A stretch of 64,000 bases of DNA. Source: an uncultured Actinomycetes bacterium (GTDB taxonomy: Bacteria > Actinomycetota > Coriobacteriia > Coriobacteriales > Atopobiaceae). A model generated the notes under the pieces. That model did no database searches. It was given only the letters and a program-made list of their open reading frames with translations, and was not told the DNA's origin. The stretch lies in NCBI GenBank assembly GCA_900315165.1, contig OMXZ01000016.1, forward strand, positions 44,921 to 108,920, given 5' to 3'. The stretch's first letter is position 1, and each line of letters opens with the position of its first letter. Below, one piece after another: positions 42,751 through 51,985 of the stretch. The translations under genes were made by a program, and so were the position numbers.

Positions 42751-44284
42751 GGGCCACACCCCCCTTCGCGGCACGCGCATCCGCGCGCGCCTCAGCCTCC
42801 TCCAGGTCGTGCCTGACGCCCCAGAAGCCGGGGTGCCTCTCGATGGACGGGGCGAGCAGGCGCAGCGCGGGCGCCTTGAAGGCGAACATGGTGATGAGGT
42901 CGCAGGCGACGCCGAGCATCAGCGTGAGGCCGAAGCCCTTGACCGAGCCGACGGCCACGAAGAAGAGCGCGAGGGCCGTGACCAGCGTGACGGCGTCTGC
43001 GTCGAGCGAGGTGGCGATGCCGTGCTTGACACCCGAGACGGACGCCTGCCGGACCGAGCGGCCCATGCGGATCTCCTCGCGGAAGCGCTCGAGCACGAGG
43101 ATTGAGGAGTCGGCCGCCGAGCCGATCGACAGGACCGTCGCGGCGAGGCCGGGCAGGGTGAGCGAGAAGGCGCCGAAGTGCGACAGCAGCGCGAGGATGC
43201 CCAGGTAGATGATTGCATAGGACACGAGCGAGCCCATCGTGAGCAGGCCCAGGCCCTGGTAGAAGACGAAGAGGTAGACGATCACGATGGCCACGCCGAG
43301 CACGATGGCGAAGACGCCCTGGTTGAGGGAGTCCTGGCCGAGCGTCGGGCCGACCACGCGGCTCTCGGAGTACTTGAGGTTGACGGGCAGCGAACCCGAG
43401 TCGAGCACGGTCTTGAGCTGCTGGGCCTCGTCGATCGTGAAGTTGCCCGTGATCGAGACCTGGCCGCCTGTGATGGGCTCCTGCACGGCCGGCGCCGACT
43501 GGACGACACCGTCGAGCACAATGGCGATGCGGCCGTTGGTCGGCGCGAGGTCGGTCGTGACATCCGAGAAGATCTTTGCGCCCTCGCTATTGAGCTTGAT
43601 GTTGACGGAATAGGCGCCCGACGCGCTCGTGCTCGCCTGCCCCACCGTGGTCGACTCGATATAGGAACCGTCCATGAAGGGCATGTAGGTACCCTCCGCG
43701 AGGGGCACGTCGGTCGAGGTGGCCTGGAGGCGTGCGAGTGCGTCGGCGTCGCCGATCTCGTCGAGGCGGACGAACTCGAGCTTGCCCGTCTTGCCGATGG
43801 TCTCGACCGCGGAATCGGCATCGGTGGCGCCGGGGATCTGTACCAGGATGGAATTGGTGCCCTGCTGCTGGACCGTGGCCTCCGAGGCGCCCAGTGAGTT
43901 CACGCGGCGCTGGACGATGCTCGTGGCCGTGGACATCTCGTCGGCGGTGGGCTGCGAGCCGTCGGACTTGGACGCGGTGAGGATCACGGAGACGCCGCCC
44001 TGGATGTCGAGGCCCTGGGTGATGCGTTCCTCGGGCGGGTAGAAGCCGATGGCACACACCGCCAACAGCACGACCAGCGCGACGAGCGTCACGACATGCT
44101 TGCGCATGGCCGCGGGCAGCTTGCGGCGGCGTTTGGTGGCGCGGGACGGCTTGCCCGCCTTCGCGGGCTCCTTGCCCTTCGCGGGCGCCTTGTCCCTCTT
44201 CCTCTTTGGCTTGTCGTCGGCCGTATCCTGCTTCCAGCTGTCGAAGCCCGTCTTGGACTCCGACGCGTCGTTCCTGCGTGCCAT
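42743..44284 (-). CDS. secD: Protein-export membrane protein SecD
   Basis: 513 residues. An N-terminal 65-residue basic extension (KPKRKRDKAPAKGKEPAKAG) precedes the first helix VVTLVALVVLLAVCAIGFY. Then come TQGLDIQGGVSVILTA, the P1 domain, the P4 region (GRIAIVLDGVVQSAPAV, ITGGQVSITGNF) and the membrane domain with SAADSSILVLERFREE. First gene of a likely secD-secF-recJQ-relA-MBL operon. Divergent from tgt, with 153 bases between the starts. No yajC is present between tgt and secD. Confidence 0.95.
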   Translation of the reverse strand: MARRNDASESKTGFDSWKQDTADDKPKRKRDKAPAKGKEPAKAGKPSRATKRRRKLPAAMRKHVVTLVALVVLLAVCAIGFYPPEERITQGLDIQGGVSVILTASKSDGSQPTADEMSTATSIVQRRVNSLGASEATVQQQGTNSILVQIPGATDADSAVETIGKTGKLEFVRLDEIGDADALARLQATSTDVPLAEGTYMPFMDGSYIESTTVGQASTSASGAYSVNIKLNSEGAKIFSDVTTDLAPTNGRIAIVLDGVVQSAPAVQEPITGGQVSITGNFTIDEAQQLKTVLDSGSLPVNLKYSESRVVGPTLGQDSLNQGVFAIVLGVAIVIVYLFVFYQGLGLLTMGSLVSYAIIYLGILALLSHFGAFSLTLPGLAATVLSIGSAADSSILVLERFREEIRMGRSVRQASVSGVKHGIATSLDADAVTLVTALALFFVAVGSVKGFGLTLMLGVACDLITMFAFKAPALRLLAPSIERHPGFWGVRHDLEEAEARADARAAKGGVAHA

Positions 44285-44401
44285 GCGAACCAGTCTCCCC
44301 GGGCTTGCGCCCCGTAGCTTTTTGACGCGGCTATTTTACCAGTGTTGGCGCGGTATGGTGAGCGAGTGTCTTTCCGTTCCGCGAACGGGTGTGTCGGCTA
44401 A

Positions 44402-45565
<1,164 letters not shown>

Positions 45566-45578
45566 GGGGGCGCCTGTT

Positions 45579-46388
45579 CTGACGGCAAGGCAGACGAGGC
45601 GGCATGTACCCTGGCCGGACCGGCTGGCGGCGCTGCGGGCGGCGTTTCCCCTGACGCTGCCGGTGTGCGCCGCATACCTCTTCCTGGGGATCACCTATGG
45701 CATGCTCATGGTGACGGCGGGCTTCCCGGTCTGGCTTCCCGTCATCACGGCGCTCGTGGTCTACACGGGTTCTTTGGAGTTCCTGCTGGTAGACATCCTG
45801 GCCTCCCCCTTCAACCCCATCTCCACGCTGGTCACCGCCCTCGTGGTGGGTGCTCGGCATCTCTTCTATGGTCTCTCCATGCTGGGCCGCTACCGGGGCA
45901 TGGGGGCCAAGAAGCCCTATCTCATCTATGCCACCAGCGACGAGACCTTTTCCGTCAACTACGCGGCCCGTATCCCCAAGGGTATCGACCGCGGGTGGTA
46001 CTACTTCTGGGTCACGCTGCTGGACCAGATGTACTGGGTGGCCGGCGCGGCAATCGGCGCCCTGTGTGGCAGCCTGATCGCGATTGACCTGACCGGTCTC
46101 GACTTCGTGATGACCGCCATGTTTGCGGCAATCTTCCTGCAGCAGTGCTTCGCCGACGGCACCCGCGCGCATGGCTGGGCGGCTGACCACATCTCCGAGC
46201 TGGTCGGCGTGCTGGGCTCTGCGGCCTGTCTTGTCGTGTTCGGCCCGGACCACTTCATCGTGCCCTCCATGGTCGTGATCCTGGCAGCGCTGCTGGCGGC
46301 CAGGAAGACCCCGCAGATGCAGCGCAACGTGGCACGCGACGTGACGCGGCAGCAGGCCACAGTCCCGGAAGGTGGCGAGGATGACTGA
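45579..46388 (+). CDS. azlC: AzlC-family branched-chain amino-acid exporter subunit
   Basis: About 269 residues. AzlC family: AAFPLTLPVCAAYLFLGITYG, VYTGSLEFLLVDILA, VVGARHLFYGLSMLGRY, ATSDETFSVNY and WYYFWVTLLDQMYWVAGAAIG are conserved. With the small AzlD protein it exports branched-chain and related amino acids. The start is uncertain: no ATG, GTG or TTG lies in frame between the tgt stop and the first conserved residues, and CTG at 45579, 8-13 bases after AGGGGGG, is the best candidate. Translational coupling to tgt is likely. Confidence 0.85.
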   Translation: MTARQTRRHVPWPDRLAALRAAFPLTLPVCAAYLFLGITYGMLMVTAGFPVWLPVITALVVYTGSLEFLLVDILASPFNPISTLVTALVVGARHLFYGLSMLGRYRGMGAKKPYLIYATSDETFSVNYAARIPKGIDRGWYYFWVTLLDQMYWVAGAAIGALCGSLIAIDLTGLDFVMTAMFAAIFLQQCFADGTRAHGWAADHISELVGVLGSAACLVVFGPDHFIVPSMVVILAALLAARKTPQMQRNVARDVTRQQATVPEGGEDD

Positions 46389-46707
46389 CACACAGATGCT
46401 CATCACGATCATCCTTGCCGTCGCAGGTACCGTCACCACGCGTTTCCTGCCCTACGCGCTCTTCTCCGAGGGCCGTCCCGTCCCGGCCGTGGTCGAATAC
46501 CTGGGCCATGCCCTGCCACCCGCGGTCTTTGGCCTGCTGGTGGTCTACTGCCTGCGCAACGTAGCCTTCACCAGCGGCACCTTCGGCATTCCCGAGCTCG
46601 CCTCGCTCGCGGTGGTGGCGGCCGTCTACGCCTGGCGGCGCGACCTCATGTCCCCCATGGTGGCAGGAACGGCGGCCTACATGTTGCTCATCCGCCTGAT
46701 GTCATAA
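46381..46707 (+). CDS. azlD: AzlD-family branched-chain amino-acid transporter subunit
   Basis: 108 residues; ATG 46381 with GGCGAGG, overlapping the azlC stop by eight bases. Four helices; VTTRFLPYALF near the start and LPPAVFGLLVVYCLRNVAF are conserved. Partner of AzlC. Confidence 0.9.
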   Translation: MTDTQMLITIILAVAGTVTTRFLPYALFSEGRPVPAVVEYLGHALPPAVFGLLVVYCLRNVAFTSGTFGIPELASLAVVAAVYAWRRDLMSPMVAGTAAYMLLIRLMS

Positions 46708-46757
46708 GGGCTGAACCCTAGTACGCTCGCGAAACAAAGCATTTACAAAAAGAGGGG

Positions 46758-46787
46758 TTGCGCGTCAATGACGGTCGGCGCTATAGT
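46758..46787 (+). promoter_or_regulatory. Promoter of the tryptophan-transporter operon
   Basis: TTGCGC (46758-46763) and TATAGT (46782-46787) with an 18-base spacer. Transcription would begin near 46794, about 35 bases before the leader peptide. Confidence 0.65.
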
Positions 46788-46827
46788 CTCGGCAACGCGA
46801 GACACGACAGACCGAGAGGAGGACGCC

Positions 46828-46899
46828 ATGACCGACTTCGCCGCACACACGAGCATGAACTGGTGGTGGCGCGATTCTCAAACGGTCGGTCGATCGTGA
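46828..46899 (+). CDS. Tryptophan-rich leader peptide (attenuation)
   Basis: A 23-codon reading frame with an excellent ribosome site (AGGAGG six bases ahead). It begins MTDFAAHTSMNWWWR and ends at a TGA. The three consecutive Trp codons at 46861-46869 are the landmark of ribosome-mediated attenuation by charged tRNA-Trp. A stretch of the frame (TGGCGCGA, 46867-46874) pairs exactly with TCGCGCCA at 46905-46912 to form the 1:2 hairpin, helped by CTCA/TGAG inside. The peptide itself probably has no other function. Confidence 0.88.
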   Translation: MTDFAAHTSMNWWWRDSQTVGRS

Positions 46900-46901
46900 G
46901 T

Positions 46902-46961
46902 CTCTCGCGCCATATCTTCGCGAAATGAGAGGGCTCCCGGATTGACCGGGAGCCCTTTTTT
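46902..46961 (+). promoter_or_regulatory. Antiterminator and intrinsic terminator of the Trp attenuator
   Basis: The terminator is a 10-bp perfect stem GGGCTCCCGG (46931-46940) with CCGGGAGCCC (46946-46955), followed by six T residues. Upstream, CTCTCGCG (46902-46909) can pair with CGCG...GAGAG (46921-46932), which takes away the left arm of the terminator. So a ribosome stalled at the Trp codons would block hairpin 1:2, allow 2:3 and let transcription go on. With enough Trp the terminator forms. Confidence 0.85.
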
Positions 46962-47012
46962 CGTGCGACGCAACCCCCGATGCAAGACAGGCAAGTAAGG
47001 AAGGATCCAACA

Positions 47013-47576
47013 ATGTCTCAGACCATCCAGCCCCGCACCGTCTCCGGTACCGATCAGGGCAAGCTCGACATCCGCGCCCTCGTCCTGCTCGCCATCCTTC
47101 TGGCTGCCGGCTTCATCCTCAACTTCACCGTGGGCAAGGCCATCTCCAGCGTCTCCGGCGGGCTCATCAGCCCCGAGTTCATCATCTCCGCCTTTTGCCT
47201 GACCATCCTAGTGGTCCGCCCCAGCCTCCCCCAAGCCCTGGTCATCGGCCTCATCTCTGCCGCCGTCATCCAGATCACCACCACCTCTCCCTTCGTCGAC
47301 TTCGCGGCCGAGGGCGTGGCCGCCGTGCTCATGGCGGCCCTCGTCAAGACGGGCATGAACAGCAAGATCAAGACGTTCGTCCCGGCGCTCGGCGCCTTCG
47401 TGACCACCGTGGTCTCCGGCCTCATCTTCATGGCCATCAGGATTGCCATGATCGGCGCCGCGCAGGAACTGGTCGCCGCCATGCTTCCCGTGGTCTGCCT
47501 CACGGCGGTCTTCAACGCCATCCTGGTACAGGCACTCTACCTGCCCATTTGCAAAGCCCTCAAGATCGAGGCCTAA
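47013..47576 (+). CDS. trpP: ECF transporter S component, TrpP-like tryptophan uptake protein (first copy)
   Basis: 187 residues; ATG 47013 with AAGGAAGG. Six hydrophobic helices. Residues 20-45 (DIRALVLLAILLAAGFILNF) open the S-component fold. PQALVIGLISAAVIQITTTSP resembles the TrpP family of tryptophan uptake proteins, and LGAFVTTVVSGLIFMAI and AVFNAILVQALYLPICKAL complete it. It is placed directly after a tryptophan attenuator and ahead of ECF energy-coupling genes, so I infer a tryptophan-binding substrate component. The gene name is by analogy. Confidence 0.82.
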   Translation: MSQTIQPRTVSGTDQGKLDIRALVLLAILLAAGFILNFTVGKAISSVSGGLISPEFIISAFCLTILVVRPSLPQALVIGLISAAVIQITTTSPFVDFAAEGVAAVLMAALVKTGMNSKIKTFVPALGAFVTTVVSGLIFMAIRIAMIGAAQELVAAMLPVVCLTAVFNAILVQALYLPICKALKIEA

Positions 47577-47648
47577 CCATCCCATCGGCACCATCCGCCA
47601 CCAGCGGTCATTAGCAGCGCAATCGCGTATCGAGAGAAAGGAACCATC

Positions 47649-48191
47649 ATGGCAGACACCAATCAGCAGGCCCGTACCGTCTCCGGCACCTCCAGCAAGA
47701 TGGACATCTCGTCCCTCATCCTTCTGGCCGTCCTCCTCGCCGCCGGCTTCATCCTCAACTTCACCCTGGGCAACGCCCTGGCCATCGTGGGCATCAAGCC
47801 GCAGTTCATCATCGCCGCCTACTCCCTGGCCATCCTGCTGTCCGACGCCAAGCCCGGCCAGGCCTTCGTCTACGGCCTCATCTCCGCGGCCGTCATCCAG
47901 CTCACGACCTCCATCCCCGGCCTCAACTTCTTCACCGAGGGCGTCTCCTCCGTGCTCATGGCCTTCCTCGTGGGCAAGCAAATCGGCGGCGAGAAGGCCA
48001 ACCCCTTCGTCGCGACCTTCTGCACCACCCTGGTCTCCGGTGCCCTCTTCGCCGTCTGCGGCACGCTCATCATGGGTGCCGCCCTGCCGACCGTCGTGGT
48101 CAAGGTGCCGCTGGTCCTCGGCACGGCCGTCTTCAACGCCGTCGTGGTCGCCGCGCTGACCCCGGCCCTGCGCAAGGTCCTCAAGCGCTAA
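47649..48191 (+). CDS. ECF transporter S component, TrpP-like (second copy)
   Basis: 180 residues; ATG 47649 with AGAAAGGA. Clearly a duplicate of the preceding protein: both begin with RTVSGT, then the helix LLAAGFILNFT, and share FVYGLISAAVIQLTT/ALVIGLISAAVIQITT. It differs in the loop lengths and the end (LRKVLKR). A second S component in one operon may have another specificity (for example an indole compound) or simply raise capacity. Both would dock on the same EcfT. Confidence 0.8.
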   Translation: MADTNQQARTVSGTSSKMDISSLILLAVLLAAGFILNFTLGNALAIVGIKPQFIIAAYSLAILLSDAKPGQAFVYGLISAAVIQLTTSIPGLNFFTEGVSSVLMAFLVGKQIGGEKANPFVATFCTTLVSGALFAVCGTLIMGAALPTVVVKVPLVLGTAVFNAVVVAALTPALRKVLKR

Positions 48192-48204
48192 CCCGCTCGT
48201 ACCT

Positions 48205-48240
48205 GGGGCCGGGCGCCAGCCGCTCGGCCCCATTTATTAT
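48205..48240 (+). terminator. Weak hairpin between S component and ECF ATPase
   Basis: GGGGCCG (48205-48211) pairs with CGGCCCC (48225-48231), followed by ATTTATT. It may partly reduce transcription so that the S components are made in excess of the ATPase and T subunit. Confidence 0.5.
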
Positions 48241-48280
48241 GTAAGGCGTCCGAGACGCCGCGGCACACAAAGGGGCATCC

Positions 48281-50113
48281 ATGCCAGAGCAAGTACCGAT
48301 AGTCACACCAAGCGTCGCGCCGAAGCCCGCAGGCGCCGCGGCCATCATCGACCTGCGCGACGTGTCCTTCGCCTATGCGGGCAAGGAGGACGAGCCCCCC
48401 GTGCTCGACCATGTGTCGCTCAAGATCGGCCAAGGCGAGTTCGTGGGCGTGCTAGGCCCCAGCGGCGCGGGCCGTTCCACCCTGGCTGCCGTGATGAGCG
48501 GCGCCATCCCCCACCACTTCGGCGGCAGCCTCTATGGCGCGGTCCTCGTGGACGGGTGCGACACCTGCGAGGTCAGCCTCACGGACATCTCGCAGGTCGT
48601 GGGCAGCGTCCTGCAGGACATCGACACCCAGATGGTCGCCTCCGTGGTCGAGGACGAGATGCTCTTCGGCATGGAAAATTTCGGCGTCCCCCACGACCAG
48701 ATCGAGGCCCGCCTGCGGGAGGCCCTTGACACCGTGGGCATCGCGGACCTGCGCGAGCGCGAGATCGCAACGCTTTCCGGCGGTCAGAAGCAGAAGGTCG
48801 CCATCGCTGCCATCCTCGCCCTCAAACCGCGCGTGCTCGTGCTGGACGAGCCCACGGCGGCGCTCGACCCCACGGCCTCGCGCCTCGTCTTCGACACCCT
48901 GCGCCAGGCGCGCGCGGAGGGCGTGACCGTGGTGGCCATCGAGCAGAAGGTGGCCCTGCTTTCCGAGTATTGCGACCGCGTGTTGGTCATGAGCCGGGGC
49001 CAGGTGGTGCTGGACGGCACGCCGCGCGAGGTCTTCTCCCATGCAGACCAGCTGCGGAGCATCGGCGTCGACAGCCCCCGCGTGGCCCGCGTCTACAACT
49101 CGCTGGCCCGCGACGGCTTCATCGCGTCCGGCACCCCCTGTCTCACGATCGACGAGGCTGCGAACCTGGTCCAAGGCTTGGTGGTGCCGGCGCTCGAGGC
49201 ACACGGCGACACGGCGACGGCCCCTGAGCTCCGCTCGTACCGTGCCCCCTCCAAGCACGCCCCCGCGCCGCGCCCCCATGCCGAGGGGGCCGACCCCGTG
49301 GTGGAGCTCGAGGGCGTGAGCTTCGCCTATCCTGCCGGCGCCTCCGTGGACGACCTCGATATGAAGGTATATCCCGGCGAGGTCGTGGGCGTTATCGGCC
49401 AGAACGGCGCCGGCAAGACGACCCTCACCAAGCTGCTCAATGGCTTGCTCAAACCTTCCCAGGGTACAGTGCGCATCGCGGGTCTCGACACACGCGAGTC
49501 CCCCACCTCGCAGATCGCCGCCCACTGCGCCACGCTCTTCCAAAACCCGGACCATCAGCTCTGCCGCGACACCGTGATCGACGAGGTGGCCTTCGGACTG
49601 GAGCTGCACGGCACGCCGGAGGCCGAGGCACGCGAGCGCGCCGCGGTGGCCTGCGAGCGCTTCGGCCTGCCGCAGGACGAGGCGCCCTTCTCGCTTTCGC
49701 GCGGCCAACGCCAGATGGTGGCCTTGGCGTCCGTGGTCGTGATTGAACCCGAGGTCGTGCTCCTGGACGAGCCCACCAGCGGCCTCGACTACCGCGAGTG
49801 CATGACCGTGATGGCCACGGTCGCCGAGATGGCCCAGCGAGGCTGCGCCGTGATCATGGTCTGCCACGATATGGAGGTCGTCTCTGACTTCGCGGAGCGC
49901 CTTGTGGTGATGGCCAAGGGACGCATAGTGGGCCGCGGGCCGTTGCTGCCCGTGTTTTCCGACGACGCCCTCATGGGACAGGCGAGCATCGCCGCCCCGC
50001 AGGTCATCGGCCTCTCGTGCAAGCTGGCACGCGAGGTCTCGCCCGAGTTTGCAGATATCAGCCAGGTCGCAGGTATCGTGGACCTCACCGAGGAGATGGT
50101 CGGCCGTGTTTAA
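48281..50113 (+). CDS. ECF transporter energy-coupling ATPase, two fused domains
   Basis: 610 residues holding two ABC ATPase domains, like a fused EcfA1-EcfA2. Domain 1 (residues 15-310): Walker A GPSGAGRST with Arg in place of Lys, signature LSGGQKQKVA, Walker B VLVLDEPTAALDP, and VAIEQK where the switch His should be. Domain 2 (340-600): Walker A GQNGAGKTT, signature LSRGQRQMVA, Walker B VVLLDEPTSGLD and switch CHDMEVV. So one ATP site looks degenerate. Together with EcfT and S components it drives uptake. ATG 48281 has AAGGGG upstream. Confidence 0.9.
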   Translation: MPEQVPIVTPSVAPKPAGAAAIIDLRDVSFAYAGKEDEPPVLDHVSLKIGQGEFVGVLGPSGAGRSTLAAVMSGAIPHHFGGSLYGAVLVDGCDTCEVSLTDISQVVGSVLQDIDTQMVASVVEDEMLFGMENFGVPHDQIEARLREALDTVGIADLREREIATLSGGQKQKVAIAAILALKPRVLVLDEPTAALDPTASRLVFDTLRQARAEGVTVVAIEQKVALLSEYCDRVLVMSRGQVVLDGTPREVFSHADQLRSIGVDSPRVARVYNSLARDGFIASGTPCLTIDEAANLVQGLVVPALEAHGDTATAPELRSYRAPSKHAPAPRPHAEGADPVVELEGVSFAYPAGASVDDLDMKVYPGEVVGVIGQNGAGKTTLTKLLNGLLKPSQGTVRIAGLDTRESPTSQIAAHCATLFQNPDHQLCRDTVIDEVAFGLELHGTPEAEARERAAVACERFGLPQDEAPFSLSRGQRQMVALASVVVIEPEVVLLDEPTSGLDYRECMTVMATVAEMAQRGCAVIMVCHDMEVVSDFAERLVVMAKGRIVGRGPLLPVFSDDALMGQASIAAPQVIGLSCKLAREVSPEFADISQVAGIVDLTEEMVGRV

Positions 50114-50852
50114 CATCATCGATTACGTACCGGGCACGACCCTGCTGCACCGGCTCAACCCCGTGACCAAGCTGGCGATTGCCGCCGCCATCGTCGTGGC
50201 GACCTTCCTGGCCGACACCTACGCGATGCTCTTCGCGCTGCTCGCGCTCACACTCTGCCTGGGCGCCTACGCGGGTGTTTTCGGCAAGCTGGTGTCCCTG
50301 CTCAAGCTGCTGGTCCCCCTGGCACTGATCACGGTGGTGCTCCAGACCGCCTTTGTGCGCGGGGGCGCGCCCGTAGTCCTCTGGATGACCACGGAGGGCC
50401 TGATCACGGGCAGCAAGGCGGGCCTGCGTCTGGTGGGCGTGGCGCTGCCGCTAATCCTCATGCTCACGGTGACCAAGCTGAACGACCTTTCCAACGCCTG
50501 CGTGGAGGTCCTGCACATCCCCTACCGCTACGCCTTCACGTTCACGACGGCGCTGCGTTTCGTCCCCGTCTTCAGCCAGGAGATGAACGCGATCATGGAG
50601 GCCCAGACCGCGCGCGGGGTCGACTACGACAGCAAGAGCCCGATACGCCGCATGCAGCTCATGCTGCCGCTCTGCGTGCCCCTGCTCGTGAGCTCCGTGG
50701 GCAAGACGGACGCGACGGCGCTCGCGGCCGAGCAGCGCGGCTTCTACCTGCGCACGCGCGAGAGCTCCTACAAGCGCTATCCCATGAAAGCGGACGATAT
50801 AGCCGTTGCCGCAGGTTGCGTGGCCCTCATCGCCCTCGGCGTCCTCTTCTAA
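50106..50852 (+). CDS. ecfT: ECF transporter transmembrane subunit EcfT
   Basis: 248 residues; GTG 50106 overlaps the ATPase end by eight bases. Typical EcfT: GTTLLHRLNPVTKLAIAAAI at the start, five or so helices, LPLILMLTVTKLNDLSNA, and the coupling motif region ALRFVPVFSQEMNAIMEAQTARG (Ala-Arg-Gly motif that touches the ATPases). It joins S components to the ATPase pair. Last gene of the operon. Confidence 0.93.
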   Translation: MFNIIDYVPGTTLLHRLNPVTKLAIAAAIVVATFLADTYAMLFALLALTLCLGAYAGVFGKLVSLLKLLVPLALITVVLQTAFVRGGAPVVLWMTTEGLITGSKAGLRLVGVALPLILMLTVTKLNDLSNACVEVLHIPYRYAFTFTTALRFVPVFSQEMNAIMEAQTARGVDYDSKSPIRRMQLMLPLCVPLLVSSVGKTDATALAAEQRGFYLRTRESSYKRYPMKADDIAVAAGCVALIALGVLF

Positions 50853-50914
50853 TCAAGTAATCCAGCCTAACCCACGCACCAGGCCCCTCTCGAAAAGGTC
50901 CGGGACAATGGATA

Positions 50915-51145
50915 CGTCGTTTAGGACATCGAATACGCTGGTTAGGACACTCGATACGTTCCAAAACGGTGTATCGATGCCTATTCAGCCCTTCTCATTC
51001 GAACCCACTGAGCGAACAGAGAGCAAATGCGCAGGTAGGAGCCTCGGTGTCACATATTTTCTAAATTGATAATAGCGTCGTACTTGACCCGGTTACGTAC
51101 TCAGTATCCTAACCAGCGTACCGAATGTCCTAAACAGCGGATTCA
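50915..51145. mobile_element. Inverted-repeat element with repeated terminal sites (transposon-remnant-like)
   Basis: The left arm (about 50917-50961) and right arm (about 51096-51144) are imperfect inverted copies of about 44 bases. Each arm contains units near GTTTAGGACATTCGATACG and GGTTAGGACACTCGATACG, with a third weaker unit further out on the left. The 135 bases between carry no gene. Multiple direct copies of a site inside a terminal inverted repeat are typical of IS21-type insertion sequence ends. No transposase is left. Confidence 0.6.
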
Positions 51146-51216
51146 CATGCGTCTTCACATGCGTCAGAGCTCACATCAGCCGCCGCGAAATCGTTCGGCT
51201 AACCCTTTGACCGCGC

Positions 51217-51885
51217 CTACTCGTCGGACTGTGATACCTCAGCCGACTCCTCTTCCTCGGCGAGCCAGTCGAGGACATGCACAATACGCAGGTCGGGAAT
51301 GATCCACGGACCATAAGCCAAGATCAGCGCCGCATAGGCCAGGCGCGTGCCGGGCATAGCGAGCGCCAGCACGAGTGCAGCCAGCTCGAAACCGATCGTC
51401 CAACGCTCCTTGAAGGTGGAGCGGCGCTTGATGAGGGCGGCCTGTCGAGGCGTCATCTCGTCGAGCTCCGCCTTTATGCCATTCGCAACCGTCCGGTGCG
51501 AGCGGCGGACGACCGTCTCGAGCAGCATGTACGCAAGCGATACCACTATGTTGAGCAGTATATAGACCATGGTGGGAAAGGCGGCGAAGCTCGTCTTGTC
51601 GATCCAGTCCGTCGCCACGGGGACAAATGACAGCACGAAGAGGAAGAAGAGGTTGGCCCAGAGCATGCGGCCGCTGACCTTGTCCACCAGGTTGAGCAGG
51701 TGATGGTGGTTGTTCCAGTATGCGCCCACGGAAAAGAACGACAGCGCGTAGCTGAAAAAAGATGTCCAGAGCGGCGCCAGGTCCGCGGGCCGCGGCCCCG
51801 CCGGCGTTGCAATCTCGAGCACCATGATCGTGATAATGATGGCAATCACGCCATCGGAAAACGCCTCGAGCCTACCTTTGGGCAT
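51217..51885 (-). CDS. TMEM175-family potassium channel
   Basis: 222 residues; ATG 51885 with AGGAGG. The selectivity helix RLEAFSDGVIAIIITIMVLE (FSD motif) is at the N-terminus, followed by five more helices (YALSFFSVGAYWNNHHHLL, LFFLFVLSFVPVATDW, YILLNIVVSLAYMLLE). Bacterial TMEM175 proteins are tetrameric potassium-leak channels. The end is acidic. The gene is divergent from the Wadjet operon with an AT-rich gap between. Confidence 0.88.
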   Translation of the reverse strand: MPKGRLEAFSDGVIAIIITIMVLEIATPAGPRPADLAPLWTSFFSYALSFFSVGAYWNNHHHLLNLVDKVSGRMLWANLFFLFVLSFVPVATDWIDKTSFAAFPTMVYILLNIVVSLAYMLLETVVRRSHRTVANGIKAELDEMTPRQAALIKRRSTFKERWTIGFELAALVLALAMPGTRLAYAALILAYGPWIIPDLRIVHVLDWLAEEEESAEVSQSDE

Positions 51886-51948
51886 CCTGGCCTCCTGCCC
51901 GATTCCGCAACTTGACCTCCTCTATAGTTCGCCTCCTTGATATTTTTT

Positions 51949-51985
51949 GCAAATTTTGTTTTCTTTGGCAATTTTGTTTTTCTTT
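51949..51985. repeat. AT-rich direct repeat upstream of the Wadjet operon
   Basis: Two near-identical 18-base copies, GCAAATTTTGTTTTCTTT (51949-51966) and GCAATTTTGTTTTTCTTT (51968-51985), 19 bases apart start to start. The region is much more AT-rich than the surrounding DNA. It likely holds the jet promoter and could be an operator, since two sites two turns apart on one face of the helix would suit a dimer. Confidence 0.5.

Noticed and set aside
51217..51885. TMEM175 as a new Wadjet partner
   Set aside because: It is on the opposite strand with its own start signals; TMEM175 proteins are widespread and unlinked to Jet genes as far as I know.
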